Origin: Streptomyces sp. CB03234
GTDB taxonomy: Bacteria; Actinomycetota; Actinomycetes; Streptomycetales; Streptomycetaceae
Length of the DNA stretch: 64,000 nt
Direction: 5' to 3'
Assembly (NCBI RefSeq): GCF_001905885.1
Contig: NZ_LIYH01000002.1
Location: forward strand, 735,591 to 799,590
The translations under genes were made by a program, and so were the position numbers. The notes beneath the pieces were generated by a model. The model had not been told where the DNA came from, ran no database searches, and was given only the letters and a program-made list of their open reading frames with translations. Numbering within the stretch: the first letter of the stretch is position 1; each line of letters starts with the position of its first letter. Below, one piece after another: positions 43,949 to 51,872 of this stretch.

Positions 43949-44488
43949 ATGCCCACCACGCCGCCCCTGACCCTCACCGACGGCCAAATCGTGCTGCGTG
44001 AGTGGACGGACGCGGATGTCCCCGCCATGACCGCACTGTTCGACGAACCCGCCGTCGCATACCGCACGCCCCTCGCCTCACCCTTCGACGAGGCCGCGGC
44101 ACGGGCGTACCTGACGATGATCCGCCGCACCCGCGCCGACGGCACCCGGCTCCACCTGGCCATCACCGAGAACGGCGGAGCACCGCTCGGCGAGGTCCTG
44201 CTCGGCCTCGTCCAAGGCGCCCTCGGGTACGCCGTCGGCGCCGCCCACCGGGGCCAGGGCCTCGCCTCCCGCGCCACCCGCCTGCTGACCGGCCACGCCC
44301 ACGCGGTGCTGGGCCTGCCACGGGTGATCCTCCAAATCGAACCGGACAACGCCGCCAGCACGGCCGTCGCCCGCGCGGCCGGTTTCCGCCTCACGGACGA
44401 GCCGCCCGAGACGGTACGGAGCAACGGCCGCACCCACACGCTCCTGACATGGGCCCACGACGCCCCGCCGGTCAGGATGTACCCATGA
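43949..44488 (+). CDS. GNAT-family N-acetyltransferase (RimJ/RimL type)
   Basis: A 179-residue protein of the RimJ/RimL type: LREWTDADVPAMTALFDEP near the N-terminus, GYAVGAAHRGQGLASRATRL as the acetyl-CoA loop, and IEPDNAASTAVARAAGFRL. GAAAGG precedes the ATG. The stop overlaps the next GNAT start (ATGA), so the two are one operon. Substrate unknown. Confidence 0.87.
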   Translation: MPTTPPLTLTDGQIVLREWTDADVPAMTALFDEPAVAYRTPLASPFDEAAARAYLTMIRRTRADGTRLHLAITENGGAPLGEVLLGLVQGALGYAVGAAHRGQGLASRATRLLTGHAHAVLGLPRVILQIEPDNAASTAVARAAGFRLTDEPPETVRSNGRTHTLLTWAHDAPPVRMYP

Positions 44489-44988
44489 CACCCACTGCTC
44501 CGCCCTCCCTCACGATCCGCCACGCCCGCCCCGCGGACCTGCCACGCGTCGCCGAACTGGCCGCCGAGCACGCCGCGTACGAGAAGGCCGCCCCGCCCGC
44601 CCCGGGCCTCGCCGACCGGCTCGCCGCGCTGCTCTTCGCCACCGAGGCCCCGCGCCTGCGCTGCCTGGTCGCCGAACGCCCCGGCGACGGCCACCTCGTC
44701 GGCTACGCCACCTGCGCCCCCGAGCTCTCCACCTGGGACGGCCGCGAATACCTCCACCTGGACTGCCTGTTCCTGGAGGCCGGCCAACGGGGCCTCGGGG
44801 CGGGCCCGATGCTGATGAACGCCGTCATCGCGGAGGCGCACGCCCTGGGCCTGACGCAGGTCCAGTGGCAGACCCCCGCCTGGAACGAGGGCGCGATCCG
44901 CTTCTACGACCGCCTGGGCGCCCAGGCCAAGGAGAAGCTCCGCTACACCCTCTCCGTCCCGCACGGCCCGCACACCACGAGGCCGTGA
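44485..44988 (+). CDS. GNAT-family N-acetyltransferase
   Basis: A 167-residue GNAT protein: IRHARPADLPRVAELAAEHA, LHLDCLFLEAGQRGLGAGPM (acetyl-CoA loop) and WNEGAIRFYDRLGA. The pattern resembles diamine or small-amine acetyltransferases. Translation is coupled to the upstream GNAT gene. Confidence 0.87.
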   Translation: MTPTAPPSLTIRHARPADLPRVAELAAEHAAYEKAAPPAPGLADRLAALLFATEAPRLRCLVAERPGDGHLVGYATCAPELSTWDGREYLHLDCLFLEAGQRGLGAGPMLMNAVIAEAHALGLTQVQWQTPAWNEGAIRFYDRLGAQAKEKLRYTLSVPHGPHTTRP

Positions 44989-45053
44989 TACCTGCGACGG
45001 CGGTGATCCGGCTGGATACGCCGGCCCGTCGTCATCTCCTGAATGGGACGACG

Positions 45054-45494
45054 ATGAGTCAGTACTTCGATATGGACGGCGAGACCCTGTGGAACCCATC
45101 CAATAAGGCCGCCCGCATGTTCCAGCACCACGTGGCGTTTTTCGAGGCGGAGCTGGGTCTCTCATCGGGCATCGGGCCGATGGAGAACGACGAATGCCGG
45201 ATGGACCCGGCCGTCTTCGAGACCTTCGTCAAGGCCCTGCTGGCGCTGCGCCGAAGAACGAGCCACGCCGTATTGCTCGCGCTTTCCGAAGGCTTCACCG
45301 CCACAGTGCTCGTCCTCGCAGAGCGCGCCGGAATCCGGGTGGATTGGACACAGCTCGGAGCCGACCTGGAGGGGCCGCTCGAAGACGTGCACGTTTGCGC
45401 CGTCACAGGTATGTCGGCCCCGGTGGAAGGCGGAGCCTGGGGTGCGGGACTGCGCGACAAAGCACAGGAGCTGGGGCGGCGCATGCCTCGCTGA
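45054..45494 (+). CDS. DUF6086-like hypothetical protein
   Basis: A 146-residue soluble protein with conserved-looking stretches YFDMDGETLWNPSNKAARMF and LGLSSGIGPMENDECRMDP, which match my memory of the actinobacterial DUF6086 family. No function is known. It follows the GNAT operon on the same strand after 65 bp and uses the ATG at 45054 with only a weak site. Confidence 0.65.
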   Translation: MSQYFDMDGETLWNPSNKAARMFQHHVAFFEAELGLSSGIGPMENDECRMDPAVFETFVKALLALRRRTSHAVLLALSEGFTATVLVLAERAGIRVDWTQLGADLEGPLEDVHVCAVTGMSAPVEGGAWGAGLRDKAQELGRRMPR

Positions 45495-45642
45495 CCACAA
45501 CGGCGGCTAAGAGGGCGGTCCAGCTGCGTCCAAGCTGGGCCGGTGGGCGCCTTCAGGGTGGGCACCGACATGTCCGGCGAGGGAGACCGAGTGACGGCAA
45601 ATGCGCATGCCGAGGCAGGTGTCAGTCAGGCAGGATCCCGGC

Positions 45643-46095
45643 ATGTCCACTGAAGTCAGCGGGATGATCGAGTGCCGACCGGGTGCCCGCCTCTGGGGAC
45701 CCGACGACGAGGACTCCGTGTGGGAGGCCGCTATCGACCTACTCCTCCTCAACAACGGCAACGCCTACGACGCCGTCGCTTGTCTCTTCGGCATCCGCAA
45801 CTACTTCGGCTTCCGCCCGCTGGCCGAAGGCCGCGGCTTTCCGGCCGACGCGTCCGAGGCGCTGCGAACCGAGTACGCCGCCTATGGCGGCCCATCTGAC
45901 GTACACGGCACAACGTGGATCACCTGGTCCGAGCTCGCCGCCGCCGACTGGAGCGAGACAGACGGCTCCGGCACCCGACGCCGCGACAGCGTCGCGAGGA
46001 ACGAGACCCACTGGGCACCCGTCTGGAGCGTGATGCGAACGCTCAGCGAACTCCACGGCGGGGACCATGTGCGGCTCGTCGTCTGGTTCCACTGA
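45643..46095 (+). CDS. Hypothetical protein, possibly immunity-like
   Basis: A 150-residue acidic protein rich in Trp (WITWSELAAADWSE) with FGIRNYFGFRPLAEGRGFP. I do not recognise the family. The small acidic form and its place beside other hypotheticals next to a prophage fit an orphan immunity or accessory gene, but that is inference. The ATG at 45643 is preferred over 45601. Confidence 0.6.
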   Translation: MSTEVSGMIECRPGARLWGPDDEDSVWEAAIDLLLLNNGNAYDAVACLFGIRNYFGFRPLAEGRGFPADASEALRTEYAAYGGPSDVHGTTWITWSELAAADWSETDGSGTRRRDSVARNETHWAPVWSVMRTLSELHGGDHVRLVVWFH

Positions 46096-46130
46096 TCGCA
46101 AGGTGGCGGCCGAACGGCCCGGAGCTTCTC

Positions 46131-46289
46131 TTGAGGGCCACAGGCGGCCGTACGGGCAAGGTCCAGTACGACGTCCTTGGACCCGACGCGACCATTGACC
46201 GAGCCCCCGCCTTGGTGACCGACCACATCGCCCGGCACGGGACGTACGCGATCACGTGCCTCGGTGGCGTCCTCGCCTGTCGTCGATAG
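46131..46289 (+). pseudogene. Possible 5'-truncated gene remnant
   Basis: A frame without a proper start reads GGRTGKVQYDVLGPDATIDR and ends at 46289; codon use is GC-ending as in real genes. It may be the tail of a deleted gene. From 46290 to 46485 I see nothing else. Confidence 0.25.
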
Positions 46290-46485
46290 GTGCCCGCCTC
46301 GAACGGCGCGGCCTCTCGGCGTGGGTGCCCTCACGGCTCGTCGGCGATGCTGCCGTCGGTGCGCGCCGGTGGATGCGGGGTTCCGTCCTGCGATGTTGCG
46401 GCCTTGCCAGGTATGGAGGGCAGACCCGCGGCCCCGGAGGCGCGGTGTGCTGCGGCTTACGGCGCTGGTGTGGCCACGAGAAGAA

Positions 46486-46543
46486 GACCGCACCCGGCCC
46501 GTCGTGGACGCCGTGTTCGGCGGCCTGCGGGGCGGGTGCGGTC
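46486..46543 (-). terminator. Terminator downstream of the sodN remnant
   Basis: GACCGCACCCG (46486-46496) pairs with CGGGTGCGGTC (46533-46543). It lies about 20 bases beyond the sodN stop codon on the reverse strand and is presumably the host terminator of sodN. Confidence 0.7.
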
Positions 46544-46563
46544 GGGAAGAGCGTGATCGACGA

Positions 46564-46605
46564 TCAGGCCTTCTTGGTCTCCCAGAAGATCTTGTCGCTC
46601 TCCGG
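46564..46605 (-). pseudogene. sodN: Displaced 3' end of sodN (nickel superoxide dismutase); likely prophage attachment site
   Basis: On the reverse strand the codons read ESDKIFWETKKA followed by TGA. S. coelicolor SodN ends in DKIFWETKKA, and sodN is SCO5254, exactly next in the host gene order here. Codons up to the junction all end in G or C; upstream of about 46605 the sequence abruptly becomes AT-richer and the frame has no start and closes at a TAG. I infer that the phage integrated into the 3' end of sodN, with the shared core within about 46564-46596, and that an intact sodN lies beyond the right edge. Confidence 0.75.
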
Positions 46606-46782
46606 GGAGGCTAGGGCCCACGGGTGCTGACCAGGCCATATCGCTCTGACCTGCACAGACGAGTTGCGCCCATTTAGCAGTATCTAGCATTTCCTAGCAG
46701 CGTTGCGCAACGAGGCTTCTTGATCATCTCCCAAATCGTCTCCCACGCCTCCCAGGCGCGTGGCCTGCAGGTACGGCAAAGA
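46606..46782. other. AT-richer segment at the prophage end
   Basis: No gene is seen. The stretch 46665-46720 is notably AT-rich for this genome and holds TAGCAG...CTAGCA...CTAGCAG repeats (46676-46700) and the palindrome CGTTGCGCAACG (46701-46712). Such sites near an attachment core could be integrase or excisionase arm sites. Confidence 0.45.
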
Positions 46783-46820
46783 GCCGCCCGCCCACCGGGG
46801 GTGCTCGGTGGGCGGGCGGC
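46783..46820. terminator. Strong 15-bp terminator near the left prophage end
   Basis: GCCGCCCGCCCACCG (46783-46797) pairs with CGGTGGGCGGGCGGC (46806-46820) around eight bases. It isolates the prophage from host transcription. Confidence 0.88.
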
Positions 46821-46843
46821 CGTCTGAGGGTGAGGCTTGATCG

Positions 46844-46866
46844 AAAAAAGCGTCTGCTCAGACGCT
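46844..46866 (-). terminator. Intrinsic terminator (hairpin plus U-run)
   Basis: Read on the reverse strand, AGCGTCTG-AG-CAGACGCT is followed by a run of T. This canonical terminator would stop reverse-strand transcripts coming through the XRE gene from the Cys-rich small genes. Confidence 0.85.
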
Positions 46867-46900
46867 GACACAGGATCATGCAGGTCACAGCGTTTGTCGA

Positions 46901-47131
46901 GTGCCACGCGAACTACCCGACTGGGTCCTCCTGAGACGCCGGGTGCTTGGCGACCGCATCAGGGACGTTCGGCTCCACCGCAACCTCACCCAGGAGGTTT
47001 TCGCGGAGATGGCCGGTATCGACCGGCGCACACTCCAGCGCATCGAGCGTGGTACCAGTGACCCCCCTTACAGCACGGTGGTGCTTATCGCCGACGCTCT
47101 CGATGTGCCGGTTGAAGACCTCGTCCGGTAG
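46901..47131 (+). CDS. Small XRE-family helix-turn-helix protein
   Basis: A 76-residue Cro/C1-type DNA-binding protein: LGDRIRDVRLHRNLTQEVFA, MAGIDRRTLQRIERGTSDPP, STVVLIADALDVPVEDLVR. It has no effector domain. Its GTG start has no clear ribosome site. It is the only forward-strand gene in the cargo region and converges on the Cys-rich small genes, so it may repress or counter the reverse-strand module. Confidence 0.85.
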   Translation: MPRELPDWVLLRRRVLGDRIRDVRLHRNLTQEVFAEMAGIDRRTLQRIERGTSDPPYSTVVLIADALDVPVEDLVR

Positions 47132-47316
47132 GCCCCTGCCCCCCGAGACGCCACACAGGGACGGCTGGCCCGCCCGGTCGGCGGAGCGCCGGGCACTTCC
47201 AGGGCCACGGGTAGGGCAGGGGCCGGCTCCGGCCGGCCACTGACGGGATGGGGCCGGCTGGAGCGTCTGCCCGCCCGCTGCTGCGTTCCGCCGTCGGTTG
47301 CAGCAGCGGGCGGAGA

Positions 47317-47484
47317 TCATCGGTCGTACGGGGAGCGTCGGACGTACGGCGCCTGCGCGGGCCCGCACCCGGGGTGCCGCCACGCGTCCGGCCGGGCGCC
47401 GCTGTCACAGATGGGCGCCTCAACCCGCTCGGCCTCGCCGTCGATCGGCTCGTCGCAGTGCACACAGAACCGCGTGCCGGACAT
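47317..47484 (-). CDS. Tiny Cys-rich protein
   Basis: 55 residues: MSGTRFCVHCDEPIDGEAER, then ICDSGARPDAWRHPGC. Two CxxC/CxnC pairs and a His suggest a zinc ribbon. It is the last of three small genes on this strand, five bases after the preceding stop region. Function unknown. Confidence 0.7.
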   Translation of the reverse strand: MSGTRFCVHCDEPIDGEAERVEAPICDSGARPDAWRHPGCGPAQAPYVRRSPYDR

Positions 47485-47489
47485 GGCAG

Positions 47490-47669
47490 TCACCGCCGCA
47501 CCCCCCGATGGCAGGCGCACGCGCACCGCAGCGTCAAGAGAGGCCGAGCGTGGGGCCCGTCGCTCGGCAAATGGAGATCGATGGGACGGGTGCAGAAACC
47601 ATGCTCGTTCAGGCGGCACTCGGGTGAGAGGTCCGTACGCTGCTCGCGGGCCGGCACCGGGGCAGTCAC
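47490..47669 (-). CDS. Tiny Cys-rich protein
   Basis: 59 residues with ECRLNEHGFC and LRCACACHRG, giving five Cys and two His, a possible metal site. The GTG at 47669 follows GGAGGGGAC and overlaps the upstream stop (GTGA). Similar small proteins recur in Streptomyces accessory regions as far as I recall; function unknown. Confidence 0.7.
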   Translation of the reverse strand: MTAPVPAREQRTDLSPECRLNEHGFCTRPIDLHLPSDGPHARPLLTLRCACACHRGVRR

Positions 47670-47848
47670 GTCCCCTCCAGAGGTGTGAGGCCGCGCTGTT
47701 CGCGGCACGGCGCACACGCGTACAGCCGGACGGGCGGGCCGGACTGACGCTCGGCGAGCTGCACCGGCCGGGCGGTCCCCGAGGGGCCCTTGTGCCAGTG
47801 ACACCATTGATCAGATGCTGCCCCGAGGGGCTGGATTCCCGTCTCCAT
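47666..47848 (-). CDS. Tiny Cys/Trp protein
   Basis: 60 residues: METGIQPLGAASDQWCHWHK and LYACAPCREQRGLTPLEGT, with a CxxC pair. The ATG at 47848 has TACGTT seven bases upstream, so the mRNA may be leaderless. First gene of the three-gene set. Confidence 0.68.
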   Translation of the reverse strand: METGIQPLGAASDQWCHWHKGPSGTARPVQLAERQSGPPVRLYACAPCREQRGLTPLEGT

Positions 47849-47935
47849 GACCAGCAACGTACGAACGTCAGCTGATCAATTGCTCGCTGATTGCGTGAGA
47901 TTGCGCCCGCCACCCGGGCCTTTGCCCGTCATTGC

Positions 47936-48778
47936 TCAAGCCGCGTCAAGGGCTGCCCGCGCGCGACCGATCAACCGCTGCGCCTGATGCCCATACACCG
48001 CTGGCTCCCCCAGCCAGTCCCACGCCCGCTCGTACAGCCGGATGGAGTCCTCGTCGTCCAGCCACATCTCGGTGTTGATGGTCTCCACGATGACGAGCCG
48101 CTGATCGTAGATCCAGAATCCGTGCCCGGGCGCTCGGCGCAGCTGCGCTCCGAGCGGCACGATGCCGAGCTCCACAGTGTCCAGGCCGATCAGGCTGACG
48201 AGCCGGTCCAACTGGGCGGCGTGCACACCCGCCGGGGACGTACGCACGTACAGGGCGCCTTCCCAGAGGAGGAACCGGAACAGCTTGCCCGCCTCGTACA
48301 GGGCTTCCTGCCGGCGGATACGGACCCGAACGGCCTCCTCGATGTCCTTGGGCACCTGCCGAAACTCGGCATTGGCCTCGAAGGTATGCCGAGCGTAGTC
48401 GGCCGTCTGGAACAGGCCAGGGATCCGGGCCACCTCGAAACCGCGGATCGTCTTGGTACTCGCCGTTTCAGCGATCGCCAGCTCCTGCCGCGCGCGGTAT
48501 CCGCCCGCGAGCTGCCGCCGCCACGACCTGTACGTGGTCTCCAGACCAGTGAGGCGGCCCTTCAGCTCGGCAGTCAGGTCCGGTCGGCCGACTGCCGACG
48601 CCCACGCGCTCAGATCGGCCACGGACGGGGTCTGCTTACCGTTCTCCAGGCGGGAGACCTTGGAGCGCTGCCAGCCAAGCCGCTCGGCCAGGCCCTTGCC
48701 GTCGAGGCCGGCCTCGGTGCGCAGCTCACGTAGCCGCGCGCCGAGGACTTCACGACCGTTTTGGAAGTCGGTGCTCAC
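47936..48778 (-). CDS. XRE/DUF5753 regulator (Scr1-family antitoxin-like)
   Basis: A 280-residue protein with an N-terminal HTH_31-type helix-turn-helix (LGARLRELRTEAGLDGKGLA, LGWQRSKVSRLENGKQTPS) and a DUF5753 domain from about 90 to 270 (RIPGLFQTADYARHTFEA, LDRLVSLIGLDTVELGIVPL). This architecture is that of the Scr1/WhiJ-type regulators, often paired with DUF397 proteins. Here the partner is a DUF6879 protein whose stop overlaps this GTG (GTGA). Confidence 0.88.
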   Translation of the reverse strand: MSTDFQNGREVLGARLRELRTEAGLDGKGLAERLGWQRSKVSRLENGKQTPSVADLSAWASAVGRPDLTAELKGRLTGLETTYRSWRRQLAGGYRARQELAIAETASTKTIRGFEVARIPGLFQTADYARHTFEANAEFRQVPKDIEEAVRVRIRRQEALYEAGKLFRFLLWEGALYVRTSPAGVHAAQLDRLVSLIGLDTVELGIVPLGAQLRRAPGHGFWIYDQRLVIVETINTEMWLDDEDSIRLYERAWDWLGEPAVYGHQAQRLIGRARAALDAA

Positions 48779-49515
48779 ACAGTGGAACGTACCCGCCTGG
48801 CGAAGTCCGCGGTACGGATGGCGTGATGCCAGGCCGTGTCGCGGGCCTGGCAGGCGGCGAGGACCTCGGCGGGGTCCTCGCTGACGATCACGCCCATTGT
48901 CGTGTCGTTCTCGTCGAACACGAACCGGGCGAGAATTCGGGAGTCGAAGAGCCAGAAGTCCCAGTCCGGCAGCCCGAGGCCCTGGGCATCAGCGCGGGTC
49001 AGGTTGCGGATGTCCTCGCCCGCACGCACGTTGCTCTGCCCGGACGCGAGAAGGAATTGTTGCCCCTCCGTCGGCGGGTCATCCACGAGCCGGACCCGCT
49101 CGAACCGCTTGCCCAGAGCCACTTGCTCAGCGACGTTGCGGCGCCAGTCGTCGGCTGGCTCGGCAGCGATATCGTCCCCGGCTTGCCAGCGCTGCCACTT
49201 GGCGCTGTTGCGGTCGGAGGCGTAACCACGGCGAGTCTCCAGACGCCACGCGGTGTGCTTGAAGTCGCGGAACAGGTGGGCGATGTCCGCGAACGGGACC
49301 ATGGCGGCGGGCTCATGCCGTGGGGAGAAGCGGGTGAGGAGGCTACGCGGCACGACGACGAACGTCTCACTCTCCTTGACGTCGCGGAGCCGCGCCAAGT
49401 GCTCGGGGTCGGTCACCCGGTCGCCCTGTACGAGAATGTCGCCGGTCGCCTCGATCTCGTACAGAGTGGGGCAGTCGCCGCCGTCGCTGGTCGTGCCGAT
49501 GAACCTGAGCGTCAT
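48775..49515 (-). CDS. DUF6879-domain protein, partner of the XRE/DUF5753 regulator
   Basis: A 246-residue protein. An N-terminal 60 residues (RFIGTTSDGGDCPTLYEIEA) precede the DUF6879 domain with FRDFKHTAWRLETRRGYASD and LPDWDFWLFDSRILARFVFD. DUF6879 is of unknown function and is typically encoded beside XRE regulators. GGAGGG lies four bases before the ATG at 49515. It leads a two-gene operon. Confidence 0.82.
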   Translation of the reverse strand: MTLRFIGTTSDGGDCPTLYEIEATGDILVQGDRVTDPEHLARLRDVKESETFVVVPRSLLTRFSPRHEPAAMVPFADIAHLFRDFKHTAWRLETRRGYASDRNSAKWQRWQAGDDIAAEPADDWRRNVAEQVALGKRFERVRLVDDPPTEGQQFLLASGQSNVRAGEDIRNLTRADAQGLGLPDWDFWLFDSRILARFVFDENDTTMGVIVSEDPAEVLAACQARDTAWHHAIRTADFARRVRSTV

Positions 49516-49642
49516 GTAGCCCTCCGATGCGAGTCGTTGAGGCAACAGAATGCGCCGAGTAGCGATGGTGCACCTGTGGGTTGCCGGAAATTGTGACCCT
49601 TTGGCAAGGTCGGCCGATTGCGCGCAACAGAAACGACGAAGC

Positions 49643-49678
49643 CGCCCCCTGCCCTCCCCGAGAGGAGAACAGGGGGCG
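49643..49678 (-). terminator. Terminator of the phage late operon
   Basis: CGCCCCCTG (49643-49651) pairs with CAGGGGGCG (49670-49678), with an inner CTCC/GGAG stem, five bases past the stop of the collagen-like gene. Confidence 0.8.
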
Positions 49679-49682
49679 TTCG

Positions 49683-50378
49683 TCATGGGTACTGCCTTCG
49701 CGCCGGATCGAGCGCGAGCGGGACGGGCGCGCCCGGCTCTGGGTCCGGTGGTGGAGCGCCGTCCTGCCGACAGACCTTCGCGTAAGGGTCGTACTCCGGT
49801 GTCTGCCACGAGTAGCCGTCCGGGCACGACTGCCCAGGCGGACCCTGGGGACCGGTCGCGCCATCCTTCCCCGGGGCGCCGGTCGGACCTTCCGGCCCGA
49901 CCGGGCCTTGGGGCCCTTCCGGGCCTGCTGGCCCTTGGGGTCCCTGGGGACCTTCTGGACCGGGTGGGCCGGACGCGCCCGGTTGTCCGGGTTCACCGGG
50001 CTGGCCGTCCTCGCCCGGCGTCCCGTCGGCGCCGTCCCGGCCCGGCTTGCCCGGCTCACCCTGTTCACCCGAAGGACCGGGTATCGGGACTGGCACCTCG
50101 GCCCGGTCCGGCAAATCCTCCACCGCCTGCGCCGGATCCGGCGCTGCCGGCGTCTCACCCTGGGCAGCGACCTGCGCCCGCAGTACCCGCACATCACCCG
50201 CCAGGGTGCTGACGGCGTCCCCGCGGCGGTTCGCCTCGCTGGCCAACTGCTCGGCGCGCCGGTCGGCCTGGTCGATCCGCATCCACACCAGCACCACCGC
50301 GCCGGACAAGACGAACAGCACGGCGGCGACGGCGAAACCGCGCCAGCGTTCGGAGAGGACGATGCGTGTTCGGGTCAC
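49683..50378 (-). CDS. Membrane-anchored collagen-like phage protein
   Basis: A 231-residue protein with a basic cytoplasmic start, one membrane helix (about 13-33), a coiled region (35-75), and an uninterrupted Gly-X-Y collagen-like stretch from about 101 to 183, then a C-terminal segment with two Cys (SCPDGY, KVCRQD). Collagen-like repeats are common in phage tail fibres, but a membrane-anchored copy in the lysis cassette is less usual. The GTG follows GGAGG and overlaps the upstream stop. Confidence 0.85.
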   Translation of the reverse strand: MTRTRIVLSERWRGFAVAAVLFVLSGAVVLVWMRIDQADRRAEQLASEANRRGDAVSTLAGDVRVLRAQVAAQGETPAAPDPAQAVEDLPDRAEVPVPIPGPSGEQGEPGKPGRDGADGTPGEDGQPGEPGQPGASGPPGPEGPQGPQGPAGPEGPQGPVGPEGPTGAPGKDGATGPQGPPGQSCPDGYSWQTPEYDPYAKVCRQDGAPPPDPEPGAPVPLALDPARRQYP

Positions 50379-50707
50379 GTGGGCTGTCCTCCCAGTTCGG
50401 CGATGCGACCGCGCAGCCGAGTGATCTCGGCGTTCAGCTCGGTGATCTGTGCCTGCAGGCGGGCTTTGTCGGCGCGCTCGCCAGCCAGCTCGGCGTACGC
50501 GGCCGCCAGCAGCCGCTCGGCCTCGGCGAGCTTGGTCCGGAGGTCCGCGCGTTCCTCTTGCAACTCGTTGACGAGTCCGCCGTAGCCGCTGATGACGACA
50601 CCGGACTGTGAGCTCCGGTTGGCGCCACGCTGCCCGATCCAGGCCGCGGTGGCCGATGCGAGCCCGACGACGATCACGCCGAGTGCGCCGAGCGTCGCAG
50701 CGTCCAC
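50375..50707 (-). CDS. Membrane coiled-coil phage protein of the lysis region
   Basis: A 110-residue protein with an N-terminal membrane helix ([20 protein letters not shown]) and a long coiled coil ([20 protein letters not shown] onward). Size, topology and place resemble DUF2746-type or spanin/holin-like lysis proteins; the exact role is unknown. Overlaps the downstream GTG. Confidence 0.7.
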   Translation of the reverse strand: MDAATLGALGVIVVGLASATAAWIGQRGANRSSQSGVVISGYGGLVNELQEERADLRTKLAEAERLLAAAYAELAGERADKARLQAQITELNAEITRLRGRIAELGGQPT

Positions 50708-50742
50708 GCGCGGTACCTCCGGTCATGTGGGGGATGGTGCGG

Positions 50743-50994
50743 TCAGACGCCCGGTGCGGTCGACGCGCTGTTCTCGTCGCCGACGAGCCGCGCGAACAGC
50801 CCCTTCAGCAGCGACCCGACAGCAGCGATGCCCGCCGCTCCAGCTACCTCCCAGAAGGAGGCGGAGAACATGTCGGCGGGGCCGGCCGCGAGGGCCACGG
50901 CGCCAGCTGCAAAGAGGAACGTCCAAACGATCCGCTCGGCGAGGTCCTTGCCGTAGGTGCGGGCGGTCTTGCCGATGGTGGTGACGTGACTCAT
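50743..50994 (-). CDS. Phage holin (r1t-like)
   Basis: An 83-residue protein with two membrane helices ([40 protein letters not shown]) and a charged N-terminus, as in r1t-type holins that open the membrane for the endolysin encoded just before. GGAGT lies seven bases before the ATG. Confidence 0.82.
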   Translation of the reverse strand: MSHVTTIGKTARTYGKDLAERIVWTFLFAAGAVALAAGPADMFSASFWEVAGAAGIAAVGSLLKGLFARLVGDENSASTAPGV

Positions 50995-51029
50995 GGGGGC
51001 ACTCCGATTTTCTGTGAGAGGGGCGGGGG

Positions 51030-51872
51030 TTACTCGGCGAGGCGGGCGGCGAGTTTCTCCGCGACGAGCTCGGCGATGCGGTGGGCCAGGGCGGGGCTGG
51101 TGGCCACCTTGTCGGCCATGGCGGCGACCTGGGCGTCGGTGAGGGTGGCGGACTCCAGTTCCCGGACGCGCTTGTCGATGTCGGTGAGGACGCCGTAGGT
51201 GTCGCGCGAGTCGACGTTGGGGTTCTTGTAGCCCCAGGAGTAGAGGCGGCGTTCCTGGTAGACGGTGTTGATCTGCGACGCAGCGAGGGCGAGTTGCTTG
51301 GCCTGCTCGGGGGTCATGTCTTCCTCCTCGGAAGGCGGCTCGGGGGTGGTGGCGCGGGCGACGATTCCGGGGAACACGACCTTCTTGAACTGCTCGACAC
51401 GCGCGTCTCCGGGACAGGCCGTGCCGCCGGTCGACCACGCCGCGTGCAGCCGGTGGTAGCCGTAGCCCGGGTCCGACGCCGAGCGGCAGATGCGCAGCGG
51501 GATGCCGTGCCGCTGGTGCAGCCACACCCCGAGCTCGATGAGCGCCTGGACCTGCTTGTCGGTCCACGGGTCGGTGTGCTTCAGGTTCGACGCGGTCTCG
51601 ATGGACACCGCCCCCGTACCGTCCGGGCGGCGGTTCGCCTGGTAGTTGGCGTCCGCGCGGGTCTCGGTGCCGATGTACTGGGCGAGGTCGCCCTCGTATC
51701 CGAGGCCGAAATGACTGTCGAGCGCCGTGCTGTCGCGCCAGTACTCGTACATCCGCCGCGCCGTCCACGGGGCGGCGATGCTGTGGAGAATGAACTGCGT
51801 GGGCCGGATCGCCGGTTGGGCGTCGGACTCGGGTTGCAGTTCCATCCGGGTCGCTGCGGGATACCAGGCCAT
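51030..51872 (-). CDS. Phage endolysin, N-acetylmuramoyl-L-alanine amidase
   Basis: A 280-residue lysin. The N-terminal 170 residues are an Amidase_2 domain: zinc His in QFILHSIAAPW, DSHFGLGYEGDLAQYI and YHRLHAAWSTGGTACPGD. A linker and helical C-terminal region (DKRVRELESATLTDAQVAAM) follow and may aid wall binding or oligomerisation. No signal peptide, so it needs the holin. I start at ATG 51872, which overlaps the preceding stop. Confidence 0.88.
   Translation of the reverse strand: MAWYPAATRMELQPESDAQPAIRPTQFILHSIAAPWTARRMYEYWRDSTALDSHFGLGYEGDLAQYIGTETRADANYQANRRPDGTGAVSIETASNLKHTDPWTDKQVQALIELGVWLHQRHGIPLRICRSASDPGYGYHRLHAAWSTGGTACPGDARVEQFKKVVFPGIVARATTPEPPSEEEDMTPEQAKQLALAASQINTVYQERRLYSWGYKNPNVDSRDTYGVLTDIDKRVRELESATLTDAQVAAMADKVATSPALAHRIAELVAEKLAARLAE

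Noticed and set aside
45882..46493. 203-residue reverse ORF near the prophage border
   Set aside because: Overlaps the 45643-46095 gene and ends up as Arg-rich noise without motifs.
46674..46907. 77-residue reverse ORF at the prophage end
   Set aside because: It is interrupted by two strong terminator hairpins and has no ribosome site.
45500..49600. tRNA gene as the prophage attachment site
   Set aside because: I searched for the T-loop GGTTCGAATCC-type sequence on both strands and found none; the sodN 3' end explains the border.
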